Part shown: positions 15,975 through 24,483 of the stretch, in pieces | Numbering within the stretch: the first letter of the stretch is position 1 | Layout: each line of letters begins with the position of its first letter | NCBI RefSeq assembly: GCF_004303025.1 | Contig: NZ_PJQW01000002.1 | Coordinates: 189,416 to 231,136 of the forward strand | DNA: 41,721 bases | Origin: Flavobacterium sp. J27 | GTDB taxonomy: Bacteria; Bacteroidota; Bacteroidia; Flavobacteriales; Flavobacteriaceae | Direction: 5' to 3' | Made by a program: the position numbers and the translations under genes | The notes under the pieces: model-generated | The model's input: only the letters and a program-made list of their open reading frames with translations | Database searches by the model: none | Told to the model about the DNA's origin: nothing

Positions 15975-16337
15975 TTAATCTTCTTCAGAATCTTCTTCTT
16001 CGTCCTCTGGTTTGTCTTCCATTTCATCTGTATCATCATCCTCGTCATCGTCGTCATCTAAATCGATACCTTTAATTGGATCTAAAACAGGTACATCTAT
16101 TGTGTCATCGATATCATCGTCTTCATCAAAGTTTTCAATTCTATCAGCTAGTTTCGTACTCACTTTAACTAAGTAAATAGTATCTTCGGTGCGCACTTCT
16201 ACAGCTTCAATAGCTTCATTCTTAGCGTTTTTAAAACGGATAATGTCGGATTCGTCATATCCTTCTGGAAATTTCTCAACTAGTAGTGTTAAAATTTCGT
16301 TTGTCAATTTTGCGTAATCAACAATAACTCTTCTCAT
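15975..16337 (-). CDS. Conserved flavobacterial protein with a long acidic tail
   Basis: The protein is 120 residues from the ATG used here. An upstream in-frame ATG at 16355 would add six residues (MNKNNP), but the predicted -7 box (TACTTTTG on minus, 16366-16373) places transcription start near 16361, only about six bases before it; 16337 gives a more usual leader. The first 70 residues (RRVIVDYAKLTNEILTLL, then AVEVRTEDTIYLVKVS) look like a small folded domain; the last 50 are almost all Asp and Glu. Similar proteins are sometimes labelled 'DNA primase', which nothing here supports. An acidic tail can mimic nucleic acid or serve as a chaperone; function unknown. Confidence 0.7.
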   Translation of the reverse strand: MRRVIVDYAKLTNEILTLLVEKFPEGYDESDIIRFKNAKNEAIEAVEVRTEDTIYLVKVSTKLADRIENFDEDDDIDDTIDVPVLDPIKGIDLDDDDDEDDDTDEMEDKPEDEEEDSEED

Positions 16338-16365
16338 TGGGTTGTTTTTATTCATAGATATTTTT

Positions 16366-16373
16366 CAAAAGTA
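16366..16373 (-). promoter_or_regulatory. -7 box of the acidic protein gene
   Basis: TACTTTTG on the minus strand matches TAnnTTTG; it helps to choose the start codon at 16337. Confidence 0.5.
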
Positions 16374-16423
16374 ATATCCTATTTCAAATTATCAAACAAT
16401 TTTTGTAAAAAAAATAAAAAAAA

Positions 16424-17398
16424 TTATTGACCTAAAATATAGGCAAAAATTAGAGGTGCTACAATAGTCGCATCTGATTCAACAATAAATTTAGGCGTAT
16501 GAATATCTAATTTTCCCCAAGTAATTTTTTCATTTGGAACTGCTCCTGAATAAGAGCCATAACTTGTTGTAGAATCTGAGATTTGACAAAAATAACTCCA
16601 AAATGGAATATCATGCATTTCCATATCTTGATATAACATTGGTACCACACAAATTGGAAAATCACCTGCAATTCCACCACCAATTTGGAAGAAGCCAACA
16701 CCTTTACCAGTACTGTTTTTTGGATACCAATCCGCTAACCACATCATGTATTCAATACCACTTTTCATAGTTATGGCTTTAAATTCTCCTTTAATACAAT
16801 AAGATGCAAAAATATTTCCCATGGTACTATCTTCCCATCCAGGAACTACAATTGGTAGGTTTTTTTCTGCAGCAGCGACCATCCAAGAATCTTTAGGGTC
16901 AATCTCATAATATTGCTCTAAAACACCTGAATTAATCATTTGGTACATAAATTCATGAGGAAAATATCTTTCTCCTGATTTGTCTGCTCTATTCCAAATA
17001 TCGTATAAATGCGATTGTAGTCTTCTGAAAGCTTCTTCTTCAGGAATACAAGTATCTGTCACACGATTATAGTGATTTTCTAATAAATCCCATTCTTCTT
17101 GAGGTGATAAATCTCTGTAGTTTGGTACCCTTTTATAAGAATTATGGGCCACTAAATTCATGATATCTTCTTCTAAATTTGCTCCAGTGCAAGAAATAAT
17201 ATGAATTTTATCTTGGCGAATCATCTCTGCTAATGATTTTCCTAACTCAGCTGTACTCATTGCACCTGCTAAAGTTACCATCATTTTTCCGTTATCTAAT
17301 AGATGTTCTTCATATCCTTTTGCTGCATCTACTAATGCTGCAGCATTAAAATGAAGGTAATTTTTTTCAATAAATTGACTAATTGGTCCTTTACTCAT
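16424..17398 (-). CDS. Deoxyhypusine synthase-like protein (polyamine enzyme)
   Basis: A 324-residue homologue of deoxyhypusine synthase (DHS), an NAD-dependent enzyme that moves an aminobutyl group from spermidine. The segment SYSGAVPNEKITWGKL includes WGK at about 294-296, matching the catalytic lysine loop of DHS, and SCTGANLEEDI and GGGIAGDF are family motifs. The HH-IANAN segment near the active site of eukaryotic DHS is replaced by unrelated residues (FPICVVPML). Bacteria lack eIF5A, and some bacterial homologues are known to make homospermidine, so a polyamine role is likelier than protein modification. It begins eight bases after the arginine decarboxylase gene, so the two are cotranscribed. 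Confidence 0.85.
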   Translation of the reverse strand: MSKGPISQFIEKNYLHFNAAALVDAAKGYEEHLLDNGKMMVTLAGAMSTAELGKSLAEMIRQDKIHIISCTGANLEEDIMNLVAHNSYKRVPNYRDLSPQEEWDLLENHYNRVTDTCIPEEEAFRRLQSHLYDIWNRADKSGERYFPHEFMYQMINSGVLEQYYEIDPKDSWMVAAAEKNLPIVVPGWEDSTMGNIFASYCIKGEFKAITMKSGIEYMMWLADWYPKNSTGKGVGFFQIGGGIAGDFPICVVPMLYQDMEMHDIPFWSYFCQISDSTTSYGSYSGAVPNEKITWGKLDIHTPKFIVESDATIVAPLIFAYILGQ

Positions 17399-17406
17399 TT
17401 TTGCTT

Positions 17407-18810
17407 TTATTTATTTTTATTATAACCTAAAATATTTAATACTTCTTCAGCATTTTGCTGTTCTGAGAACACTTCGGTTGCTATAATTCCGTTTTTGTCT
17501 CGATCAATTAATATGTGTTTGGGTTGCGGAATTAAACAGTGGTGTAATCCTCCAAAACCACCTATAGTTTCTTGATATGCCCCTGTGTTAAAAAAACCGA
17601 TATATAAAGGTTTTTCTTTATTATATTTAGGTAAATATACCGCATTCATATGTTGTTCAGAATTGTAATAATCATCACTATCACAAGTCATACCTCCTAA
17701 TAAAACTCTTTCGTAGGTGTCATTCCATCTATTTACTGCTAACATTACAAAACGTTTGTTAATAGCCCAAGTATCTGGTAGGGTAGTAATGAAAGAGGAA
17801 TCTATCATGTTCCAATACTCTCTATCGTTTTGTTGTTTTTGGTATAAGACTTCATAAATTGCTCCTCCAGATTCACCCACAGTAAACGAACCAAATTCGG
17901 TAAAAATATTGGGAACATCTATTTCTGCTTCATCACAAGCAATTTTGATTTGATTTAAAATTTCATCAATCATATATTGATAGTCATATTCAAATGCTAA
18001 GGAGTTTTTAATTGGAAAACCACCACCAATATTTAAGCTGTCAAGAGTTGGACATTCTTTTTTAAGTGCAATATAAACTTTCATACACTTTAAAAGTTCG
18101 TTCCAATAATAAGCAGTATCTCTAATTCCAGTATTGATAAAAAAGTGAAGCATTTTAAGCTCTAATTTTTTATTTTCTTGAATTTGTTTTCTGTAAAAAG
18201 GTAAAATGTTTTTGTAACCTATGCCTAAGCGAGAGGTGTAAAATTCAAATTTTGGTTCTTCTTCAGCTGCAATTCGGATACCGATTTTAATTTTACTTTT
18301 AATTTGTTCTTGTAATAAGTCTAATTCTTCATAATTATCAATAATAGGAATGGTATTTCTATGACCATTATTGATTAATCTTGCAATATTTTCAATATAT
18401 TGATCTCTTTTGAAGCCGTTACAAATTACAAATGTGTTTTTGTTGATTTTTCCTTCTTCAATTAGATTTTCTACTATATTTATATCAAAAGCTGAAGAAG
18501 TTTCTATATGAATATTGTTTTTAAGAGCTTCATTTAAGACAAATTCGAAATGAGAACTTTTAGTACAATAGCAATAGAAATATTTTGCATCATAATCATG
18601 TTTTTCCATGGCATTACGAAACCAAGTTTTGGCTCTTTTTATATTCTTAGAAATCTTCGGTAAATAGGTAAATTTCAATGGAGTTCCATATTCTTCAACT
18701 AATTTCATTAAGTCGATACCATGAAATAATAGCGTATCTTTATTTAAAGTGAATTCTTCTTGCGGAAAATAAAAAGTTTGGTTAATTAAATCGTAATATT
18801 TAGTATTCAT
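17407..18810 (-). CDS. speA: Biosynthetic arginine decarboxylase (alanine racemase-fold)
   Basis: A 467-residue PLP enzyme of the alanine-racemase/ornithine-decarboxylase fold, the short form of SpeA found in Bacteroidota (the Escherichia coli enzyme is about 658). The likely PLP lysine is Lys84 in CYCTKSSHF. LNIGGGFPI and FTEFGSFTVGESG bind the cofactor phosphate, and GGMTCDSDD supplies the C-terminal active-site residues. It converts arginine to agmatine. The DHS homologue follows at eight bases; no agmatinase or agmatine deiminase gene is beside it. Diaminopimelate decarboxylase or carboxynorspermidine decarboxylase is a less likely reading. Confidence 0.85.
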   Translation of the reverse strand: MNTKYYDLINQTFYFPQEEFTLNKDTLLFHGIDLMKLVEEYGTPLKFTYLPKISKNIKRAKTWFRNAMEKHDYDAKYFYCYCTKSSHFEFVLNEALKNNIHIETSSAFDINIVENLIEEGKINKNTFVICNGFKRDQYIENIARLINNGHRNTIPIIDNYEELDLLQEQIKSKIKIGIRIAAEEEPKFEFYTSRLGIGYKNILPFYRKQIQENKKLELKMLHFFINTGIRDTAYYWNELLKCMKVYIALKKECPTLDSLNIGGGFPIKNSLAFEYDYQYMIDEILNQIKIACDEAEIDVPNIFTEFGSFTVGESGGAIYEVLYQKQQNDREYWNMIDSSFITTLPDTWAINKRFVMLAVNRWNDTYERVLLGGMTCDSDDYYNSEQHMNAVYLPKYNKEKPLYIGFFNTGAYQETIGGFGGLHHCLIPQPKHILIDRDKNGIIATEVFSEQQNAEEVLNILGYNKNK

Positions 18811-19050
18811 TTTGAAAAATAAGATTTTAAAGTTTGTAAAAAATAATATGCTAACTAGAAGTTGCTTTTTTTTACACTCTAATATTTGAAAATTGAATTA
18901 AAAGTTTTTCTCTAAATGTTTTAGAAAAAACAAAGGTGTCAATAAAAGAAAAAGTAGCCCATAAAATAGATAAACTGACAGAAAAATCAGTCATACTATT
19001 TGTGCTACTATCTTTCGTAAAACGAGAAAATGGGTGTTCTTTCATTCCCA

Positions 19051-19058
19051 CAAAGGTA
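19051..19058 (-). promoter_or_regulatory. Candidate distant promoter of speA
   Basis: TACCTTTG on the minus strand matches TAnnTTTG. If used, speA would have a leader of about 236 bases (18811-19046). That stretch holds only a weak 5-bp hairpin near 18974-18991 and no convincing gene. Confidence 0.35.
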
Positions 19059-19101
19059 AAAAAATATTGTTACCAAATAATAATCATAATATTAAAATTA
19101 A

Positions 19102-20184
19102 TTAAGATTTATAATCTTCAAAAGCTTTGTAAATCAGATTGTTTTCACAAGTTTCATTAATTTTACAGTTACCAATTTTATCTAATAAGGCAAATTGAAC
19201 GGTACCAAATTCATTTTTTTTGTCATAAATAAGTAAATCAATACAATTTTTGATGTCATTTTGATCAAAAGTTACTTTGTCATAAACGTCACTTAAAATG
19301 TATTTAATTTCATAATGTTCTTCAGGAGTTAGTAATCCTTTTTCTTTGGAAATATAGCTTTCTAAAATCATTCCAATAGCAATAGCTTCTCCATGAAGTA
19401 AGCTTTTTTTATTTTCATTTTCTAAGAAATAACTTTCAATGGCATGACCTAAAGTATGCCCAAAATTTAATGCTTTTCTAATGCCATTTTCAGTTAAATC
19501 TTGTGAAACAATCTGGTTTTTTATTTCAACTGATTGATGAATTAAATTATCTAAATCATCTGTGCTTAAATTAGATAGATTTTTTAGTTTGTCCCAATAT
19601 CTTTTATCGTAAATTAAACCATGTTTCAACATTTCCGCAAAACCTGAACGCATTTGTTCGCCGGAAAGACTTTCTAAAAAATGCGTATCTATGATAACGG
19701 CTTTTGGTTCTCTTATAATCCCAATTTGATTTTTTAGATTGCCTAAATCAACTCCGTTTTTACCTCCAATTGAAGCATCAACCATAGATAATAAGGTAGT
19801 TGGTATATTGATGAAATCGATACCTCTTTTGAAGGTGCAAGCAATAAAACCACCAATGTCGGTAATTACACCACCTCCTAAATTTAAGATGATACTTTTA
19901 CGATCGCCACCTAGTTCGGTTAACGAATGCCAAACTTGCAAACAGGTTTCAATATTTTTGTGTTCTTCACCAGCTTCTAGTTCAATAATTTCAATTTCAA
20001 TTTCAGTAGTTAATTGAGCTAAAAAATTGGGTAAACAATAATTTGAAGTGTTTTCGTCAACAATGATAAATAATTTAGAATAGTCTTTAGGATTTAAAAC
20101 AGCTTGTAAATACTCGTATCCATTTTCGTTAAAAAAAACCTGATAATTATTGGCTTGAATGGTTTGCATGGTAATAGATTTCAA
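19102..20184 (-). CDS. aroB: 3-dehydroquinate synthase
   Basis: A 360-residue enzyme of the shikimate pathway that converts DAHP to 3-dehydroquinate using NAD and a divalent metal. NAD-binding segments are LNLGGGVITDIGGF and IPTTLLSMVDASIGGKNGVD; metal ligands lie in the NFGHTLGHAIE and LLHGEAIAIGM segments. Length is normal. The start shown is the first ATG; the Met at residue 6 (20169) is an equally possible start. It is probably monocistronic and diverges from proline dehydrogenase. Confidence 0.95.
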   Translation of the reverse strand: MKSITMQTIQANNYQVFFNENGYEYLQAVLNPKDYSKLFIIVDENTSNYCLPNFLAQLTTEIEIEIIELEAGEEHKNIETCLQVWHSLTELGGDRKSIILNLGGGVITDIGGFIACTFKRGIDFINIPTTLLSMVDASIGGKNGVDLGNLKNQIGIIREPKAVIIDTHFLESLSGEQMRSGFAEMLKHGLIYDKRYWDKLKNLSNLSTDDLDNLIHQSVEIKNQIVSQDLTENGIRKALNFGHTLGHAIESYFLENENKKSLLHGEAIAIGMILESYISKEKGLLTPEEHYEIKYILSDVYDKVTFDQNDIKNCIDLLIYDKKNEFGTVQFALLDKIGNCKINETCENNLIYKAFEDYKS

Positions 20185-20233
20185 TTTATTGCAAAATAAG
20201 GCAATTTTTATTTAAAATTACAATGGTGTAAAG

Positions 20234-20241
20234 TATATTTG
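20234..20241 (+). promoter_or_regulatory. -7 box of the proline dehydrogenase gene
   Basis: TATATTTG matches TAnnTTTG. The start site would be near 20246, leaving a leader of about 19 bases. Confidence 0.55.
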
Positions 20242-20264
20242 TAGCACTAAAACTAAGCCAAATA

Positions 20265-21431
20265 ATGGAAAAAATATTTAATAACACAGAAGTTGCTTTT
20301 TCACTGAAAAGTGATACAGAATTAGAGAGAGCTTATTTCTTGTTTAAATTAATTGAAAGTCAACCACTTGTAAGAATAGGGACAGCGGTAACTAATTTTG
20401 CTTTAAAAGCGCATTTGCCAGTAGAAGGCTTAATTAGAAGTACTGTTTTTGATCATTTTTGTGGTGGTATAAATGAAAGAGATTGTCTTTCGGTGGTGGA
20501 TAAAATGTTTACCAAAGGGGTTTCTTCTGTATTAGATTATTCTGTTGAAGGTAAAGAAGAAGAAAATCAATTTGACGCTGCTTTAGAAATGACATTAAAA
20601 ACAATTGAATTTGCAAAAGAGCGTTTAGCCATTCCTTTTGCTGTTTTTAAACCGACTGGTTTAGGTCGTTTTGCATTATATCAAAAAATAGGTGAAGGTA
20701 AATCTTTTACAACTGAAGAACAAGAAGAATGGAATAGAGTAGTAGTTCGTTTTGATACAGTTTGTAAAATGGCTCATGACAAAGATGTAGCTGTTTTAAT
20801 TGACGGTGAAGAAAGTTGGATGCAAGATGCAGCAGATGATTTGGTTACAGAAATGATGCGCAAGTACAATAAAGAAAAAGCGATTGTTTTCAATACCTTG
20901 CAATTGTATCGTTGGGATCGAATGGAATATTTGATAAAACTAAATGCCATTGCCAAAGCTGAAGAATTTTATGTAGGTATGAAATTAGTACGAGGAGCCT
21001 ATATGGAAAAAGAAAATGCTAGAGCAGAGGAAAAAGGATATAAATCACCTATTTGCCATAGCAAACAAGCCACAGATGAAAATTATGATACTGCCATTAT
21101 GTACATGTTAGATCATATAGATCGCATGGCAATCTTCGCAGGAACGCATAATGAGAATAGTTCGTACCGTTTAATGGAATTAATGAATGAGAGAAATATT
21201 GTTAAAAACGATTCACGTATCTTTTTCGGACAATTATATGGAATGAGTGATAATATTAGCTATAATTTGGCAGCAAATGGTTATAATGTGGCTAAATATT
21301 TACCATTTGGACCTGTTCGTGATGTAATGCCTTATTTAATACGAAGAGCAGAAGAAAATACTTCTGTTGCAGGACAAACGAGTAGAGAACTCGATTTAAT
21401 TAAAAAAGAAAGAGCACGAAGAAAATTATAA
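20265..21431 (+). CDS. Proline dehydrogenase
   Basis: A 388-residue flavoenzyme that oxidises proline to pyrroline-5-carboxylate, passing electrons to quinone at the membrane. The PRODH TIM-barrel signatures are KLVRGAYMEKE (FAD and substrate), FGQLYGMSDNISYNLA and YLPFGPVRDVMPYLIRRAEEN, the last ending in the substrate-binding RR pair. It is the monofunctional form; no aldehyde dehydrogenase domain is fused and none adjoins it. It has its own promoter box and a terminator at 21436-21461. Confidence 0.93.
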   Translation: MEKIFNNTEVAFSLKSDTELERAYFLFKLIESQPLVRIGTAVTNFALKAHLPVEGLIRSTVFDHFCGGINERDCLSVVDKMFTKGVSSVLDYSVEGKEEENQFDAALEMTLKTIEFAKERLAIPFAVFKPTGLGRFALYQKIGEGKSFTTEEQEEWNRVVVRFDTVCKMAHDKDVAVLIDGEESWMQDAADDLVTEMMRKYNKEKAIVFNTLQLYRWDRMEYLIKLNAIAKAEEFYVGMKLVRGAYMEKENARAEEKGYKSPICHSKQATDENYDTAIMYMLDHIDRMAIFAGTHNENSSYRLMELMNERNIVKNDSRIFFGQLYGMSDNISYNLAANGYNVAKYLPFGPVRDVMPYLIRRAEENTSVAGQTSRELDLIKKERARRKL

Positions 21432-21435
21432 AACG

Positions 21436-21461
21436 AAATCCCTTGAAAAAGGGATTTTTTT
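21436..21461 (+). terminator. Rho-independent terminator after proline dehydrogenase
   Basis: Stem AAATCCCTT (21436-21444) with AAGGGATTT (21449-21457), loop GAAA, then a T-run. Confidence 0.9.
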
Positions 21462-21525
21462 ATGTTGTAAAATTATCGTTCATGAATTGTTTTTTGTATT
21501 TTTAGTTTACCAATAAACAACAAAA

Positions 21526-22215
21526 ATGAAAAATACTACTTCTAATGAGCCCTTTATCATTGCAATTCCAGTATATGACGGTGTAGATTATATGGATATC
21601 GCTGCTCCAAGAGAAATATTTGGTTGGTTAGCAAAAGATCCTAGTTTTGAAAGAGATGTAAAAATTTACTATGTATGTGGAAATCAACCTACTTTTACAA
21701 CCATTAACGGAGTAAAAATAGCTGTTGAAGCCACTTTTGATGACGCTTTTGTACAAAAACCACATTTAATTTGGGTTCCTGGTGGAGATGCAGATGTATT
21801 GGCAGCTATCATTTCAGACAAAGAATCGCCATTTACAGCTTATGTCACTCAAGCAGGTTCTCAAGCAGAATGGGTATGTTCCGTTTGTGAAGGAGCCGTT
21901 TTGCTTGCGAATACAGGTTTGTTAAACGGACATACAATTACGACGCATTGGGCATTTGTGAATTGTTTTGGAAACTATCCAGAAGTTAAAGTAGCTGAAG
22001 GACATCCTAGATATGTGAAATCGGGAAATAGAGTTACGGGTGGAGGAATTTCTTCCGGATTGGATGAAGCCTTGTATTTAGTGGAACTCATTGCAGGAAA
22101 AGAACGTGCTATTTCGGTGCAAAGAACGTTGCAATATTATCCTAAACCACCGGTTCATAGTAGCATACCAGAAGCAGGGGTTTGTCCTGTGTTTAATTTG
22201 GTTACTGGTAAATAA
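21526..22215 (+). CDS. DJ-1/PfpI-family protein (isonitrile hydratase-like)
   Basis: A 229-residue protein of the DJ-1/PfpI superfamily. The N-terminus is PVYDGVDYMDIAAPREIFGW, the nucleophile is Cys121 in SVCEGA after WVPGGDAD, and THWAF follows as in the isonitrile-hydratase-like branch. No DNA-binding domain is attached. The activity may be a hydratase, glyoxalase-like or deglycase reaction; this is not resolved by sequence. It ends two bases before the convergent lipoprotein gene. Confidence 0.85.
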   Translation: MKNTTSNEPFIIAIPVYDGVDYMDIAAPREIFGWLAKDPSFERDVKIYYVCGNQPTFTTINGVKIAVEATFDDAFVQKPHLIWVPGGDADVLAAIISDKESPFTAYVTQAGSQAEWVCSVCEGAVLLANTGLLNGHTITTHWAFVNCFGNYPEVKVAEGHPRYVKSGNRVTGGGISSGLDEALYLVELIAGKERAISVQRTLQYYPKPPVHSSIPEAGVCPVFNLVTGK

Positions 22216-22217
22216 GA

Positions 22218-23297
22218 CTATATTATTTTGATGCGAATGTATTGAGCTTTTTTATTTGTGTTTCCATCAGAAGTCCAAAAAATATTTGAGTTTATTGCTG
22301 CGAGATATAAATAGCCATCTGTATTCCAAAAGAAATCATGAGATTCTACTGGCATCCATTTATCAAAACTTACAAGAAGGACTTTTTGAATATTAGACTC
22401 ATTAATACTATAAATTTCTATATCTGCTGATGTATCATAAGGGTTTGCGAAAATACATATGATCATTTTTTTGTCTGGAGAAATATAAGGGTAATCCAAG
22501 AGATTAGTTTCTTCTGCTGTTATTTTATCCACAAATCGAAAATCTGAATTTTCCCAATAAGAACCAGATATTAAATATTTATTTAAAAAGTTAATTTGTC
22601 CAATATATTCAAATTCTTGTCTTTGTTCTTCTGCATCTGGTTTGTCTGAGTAGGTAACTGTTTTATTTTGACATTTTAATTCAATAGTTCCATTTTTTTT
22701 CTTTATTTCATTGGTGTCTGCTATTAAAAAATCAATTTTCTGTTCTTTTTTACTGTTGTAAAAGTCTTTATCAATAAGTTCAATGGTAAGATATTCTTTA
22801 ATTTGTTTTTCGTAATTGGATTTTACTTCTTTTTCCTTTATAATTAGATAATTGTTACTATATAAATCAGAAGAAGAAATTTTAATTTGCTCAATAGAAC
22901 CTGTTTTGATCTTTGGTACATATACTTTTTCCCATTGTATGAGTTGTATTGTTTTTCCATCTTGAATAAATTCTCTACGTATTCTTTCTCTAATTCCTAG
23001 CCATATACCATTATCCTCAATAACATCTAATTTCTCAGCATACATGTAATTATGAACTGTTTTTGAGTTATTGTCTTTCTCTTGTTTGGCTTCAATATTA
23101 TTTTTACTTGTAACGTAAACTTGAGAAAGAACTTTAGTGTTTTCAAAATCAATGGGTTTGCCTTTATCTATTATTTGTTCAGGGTGAGAAATGGAATCTA
23201 AATTGATATCGATATTTGTTTTTTTTGTGTTTGATTCTTTACAAGATATAAGGAATATAATGCAACTTATTAGTAAAAAAAAATAATTTTTATTCAT
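22218..23297 (-). CDS. Lipoprotein with an SH3-like domain, unknown
   Basis: A 359-residue protein with a lipoprotein signal (FLISC, lipidated Cys19). Residues 55-130 resemble a bacterial SH3 domain: VYVTSKNNIEA, then KLDVIEDNGIWLGI and WEKVYVP at the end. The C-terminal part has strand-rich segments (YPYISPDKKMIICIFA, DGYLYLAAI) like propeller blades. It is probably anchored in a membrane facing the periplasm. SH3b domains often bind peptidoglycan peptides, but the role here is unknown. No promoter box is evident. Confidence 0.65.
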   Translation of the reverse strand: MNKNYFFLLISCIIFLISCKESNTKKTNIDINLDSISHPEQIIDKGKPIDFENTKVLSQVYVTSKNNIEAKQEKDNNSKTVHNYMYAEKLDVIEDNGIWLGIRERIRREFIQDGKTIQLIQWEKVYVPKIKTGSIEQIKISSSDLYSNNYLIIKEKEVKSNYEKQIKEYLTIELIDKDFYNSKKEQKIDFLIADTNEIKKKNGTIELKCQNKTVTYSDKPDAEEQRQEFEYIGQINFLNKYLISGSYWENSDFRFVDKITAEETNLLDYPYISPDKKMIICIFANPYDTSADIEIYSINESNIQKVLLVSFDKWMPVESHDFFWNTDGYLYLAAINSNIFWTSDGNTNKKAQYIRIKII

Positions 23298-23373
23298 TTT
23301 ATTGATAAAAGGTAAAGGTACGTTTATTTAAGTGGTGAAATGTAGTAAAATTTATTTTATTAGAAGTATTGAA

Positions 23374-23403
23374 AATAAAAAAGCACGAATAAAATTCGTG
23401 CTT
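23374..23403 (-). terminator. Terminator of the nitroreductase gene
   Basis: Perfect 10-bp stem AAGCACGAAT (23381-23390) with ATTCGTGCTT (23394-23403), loop of three. On the minus strand it is followed by a T-rich run (TTTTATTTTC). Confidence 0.85.
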
Positions 23404-23424
23404 GTCATTATAATTGGAACCTGA

Positions 23425-24024
23425 TTATATTGTCGTGATTACATCTTCTTTTGCTCTTCTCGATTTTGGTTTTATTTGGGGTTGATTGGCATCCTCAGTA
23501 TCTCTATAACCAATAGCTACAGCTACTAAGGTATGATGCTTTTCAGATTGCAAAATGGCATTGTATTTTTCGGGTTCAATACCTTCCATAGGTGTAGAGT
23601 CGATATTCATTGCAGCACAAGCACTTAAGAAAACTCCTAAAGCTAAATATACTTGTTTGTCAAACCATGCTTTTATTTCAGCTTCTGGTAAAGGTTTTAT
23701 AAATTGATTGTAATAACCTACTGCACCTTCTGGTAATGTAGCTTGAATTTGTTTTTCAAACTCTGCAATACTATCAATTCGGCTAAAAATAACTAGCGTA
23801 TCACAATTAATTACTTTGGTATCATTAAAAAAAGATGCTTTGGCTAATTCGTTTTTGGTTTTTTCATCACTTACAAATGTAAATTTCCAAGGTTGACTGT
23901 TTATAGAAGACGGACTCAGTCTTACAATTTCTTTTAACTGATCTAAAGTGTCTTTTTCGATTTTTTTAGAAGCATCGTATTTTTTTGTAGTGTAGCGCTC
24001 TTGTATAGCTGCAATAAAACTCAT
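23425..24024 (-). CDS. Nitroreductase-family NAD(P)H oxidoreductase (NfsB-like)
   Basis: A 199-residue flavoprotein of the nitroreductase family. The N-terminal RYTTKKYD and the SPSSINSQPWKF segment bind FMN, and AVAIGYRD near the end is typical of the NfsB/dihydropteridine-reductase-like branch. It reduces nitroaromatics or quinones with NAD(P)H in the cytoplasm; the physiological substrate is unknown. It diverges from an HxlR regulator, the usual arrangement for redox-stress oxidoreductases, so it is probably that regulator's target. Confidence 0.9.
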   Translation of the reverse strand: MSFIAAIQERYTTKKYDASKKIEKDTLDQLKEIVRLSPSSINSQPWKFTFVSDEKTKNELAKASFFNDTKVINCDTLVIFSRIDSIAEFEKQIQATLPEGAVGYYNQFIKPLPEAEIKAWFDKQVYLALGVFLSACAAMNIDSTPMEGIEPEKYNAILQSEKHHTLVAVAIGYRDTEDANQPQIKPKSRRAKEDVITTI

Positions 24025-24042
24025 ATTTTTGTGATTTGATTT

Positions 24043-24086
24043 ATACTATATTTTTTATAGTTACAAAAGTAAGTATAGTATTTTTG
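24043..24086. promoter_or_regulatory. Divergent promoters with HxlR operator-like symmetry
   Basis: CAAAAGTA at 24064-24071 is TACTTTTG on the minus strand, the -7 box of the nitroreductase gene. TATTTTTG at 24079-24086 is the -7 box of the HxlR gene. An inverted repeat ATACTATA (24043-24050) with TATAGTAT (24074-24081) encloses a small palindrome TTAC-AAAA-GTAA (24061-24072). The layout suits a regulator covering both promoters. Confidence 0.5.
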
Positions 24087-24138
24087 TTGTGCAATAACGG
24101 TCAAAAAGGATAGTTTAAATTTAATAAAAAATGAAAGT

Positions 24139-24483
24139 ATGTATACAGTAAAAGGAAAAGAATATCCTTGTTGTACCAGTGTTACGATGGGAATTATTGG
24201 TGGGAAGTGGAAATCGGTTATTTTATTTTATTTGATTAAAGAACCGTTACGTTACAATGAACTAAGAAAAAAAATGAAAGATGTTACCGAGCGCACCTTG
24301 AGTTTACAGTTAAAAGACTTAGAAGCTGATGGGGTAATTCAAAGGCAGGTATATACTACAAAGCCCCCTTTAAAAGTGGAATATTCATTAACCGATTTTG
24401 GAAAAACGCTTATTCCACTTTTGCAAGAAATGGCTAAATGGGGTAATTATGTAGTGAAAAATGAATTGGAAACCACTATATAA
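24139..24483 (+). CDS. HxlR-family transcriptional regulator
   Basis: A 114-residue winged-helix regulator. The segment VTMGIIGGKWKSVILFYL and the following LRYNELRKKMKDVTERTLSLQLKDLEADG are the HxlR signature. Cys11 and Cys12 sit side by side in YPCCTSV, where redox-sensing members such as YodB and HypR carry their reactive cysteine, so thiol-based sensing of electrophiles is plausible. It diverges from the nitroreductase gene. Its stop abuts the stop of the convergent GH92 gene with no bases between. Confidence 0.92.
   Translation: MYTVKGKEYPCCTSVTMGIIGGKWKSVILFYLIKEPLRYNELRKKMKDVTERTLSLQLKDLEADGVIQRQVYTTKPPLKVEYSLTDFGKTLIPLLQEMAKWGNYVVKNELETTI

Noticed and set aside
18936..19160. 74-codon ORF with GTG start in the speA/aroB gap
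   Set aside because: It runs antisense into the 3' end of aroB, its second half is low-complexity Ile/Lys/Tyr translation of AT-rich DNA, and no promoter supports it.
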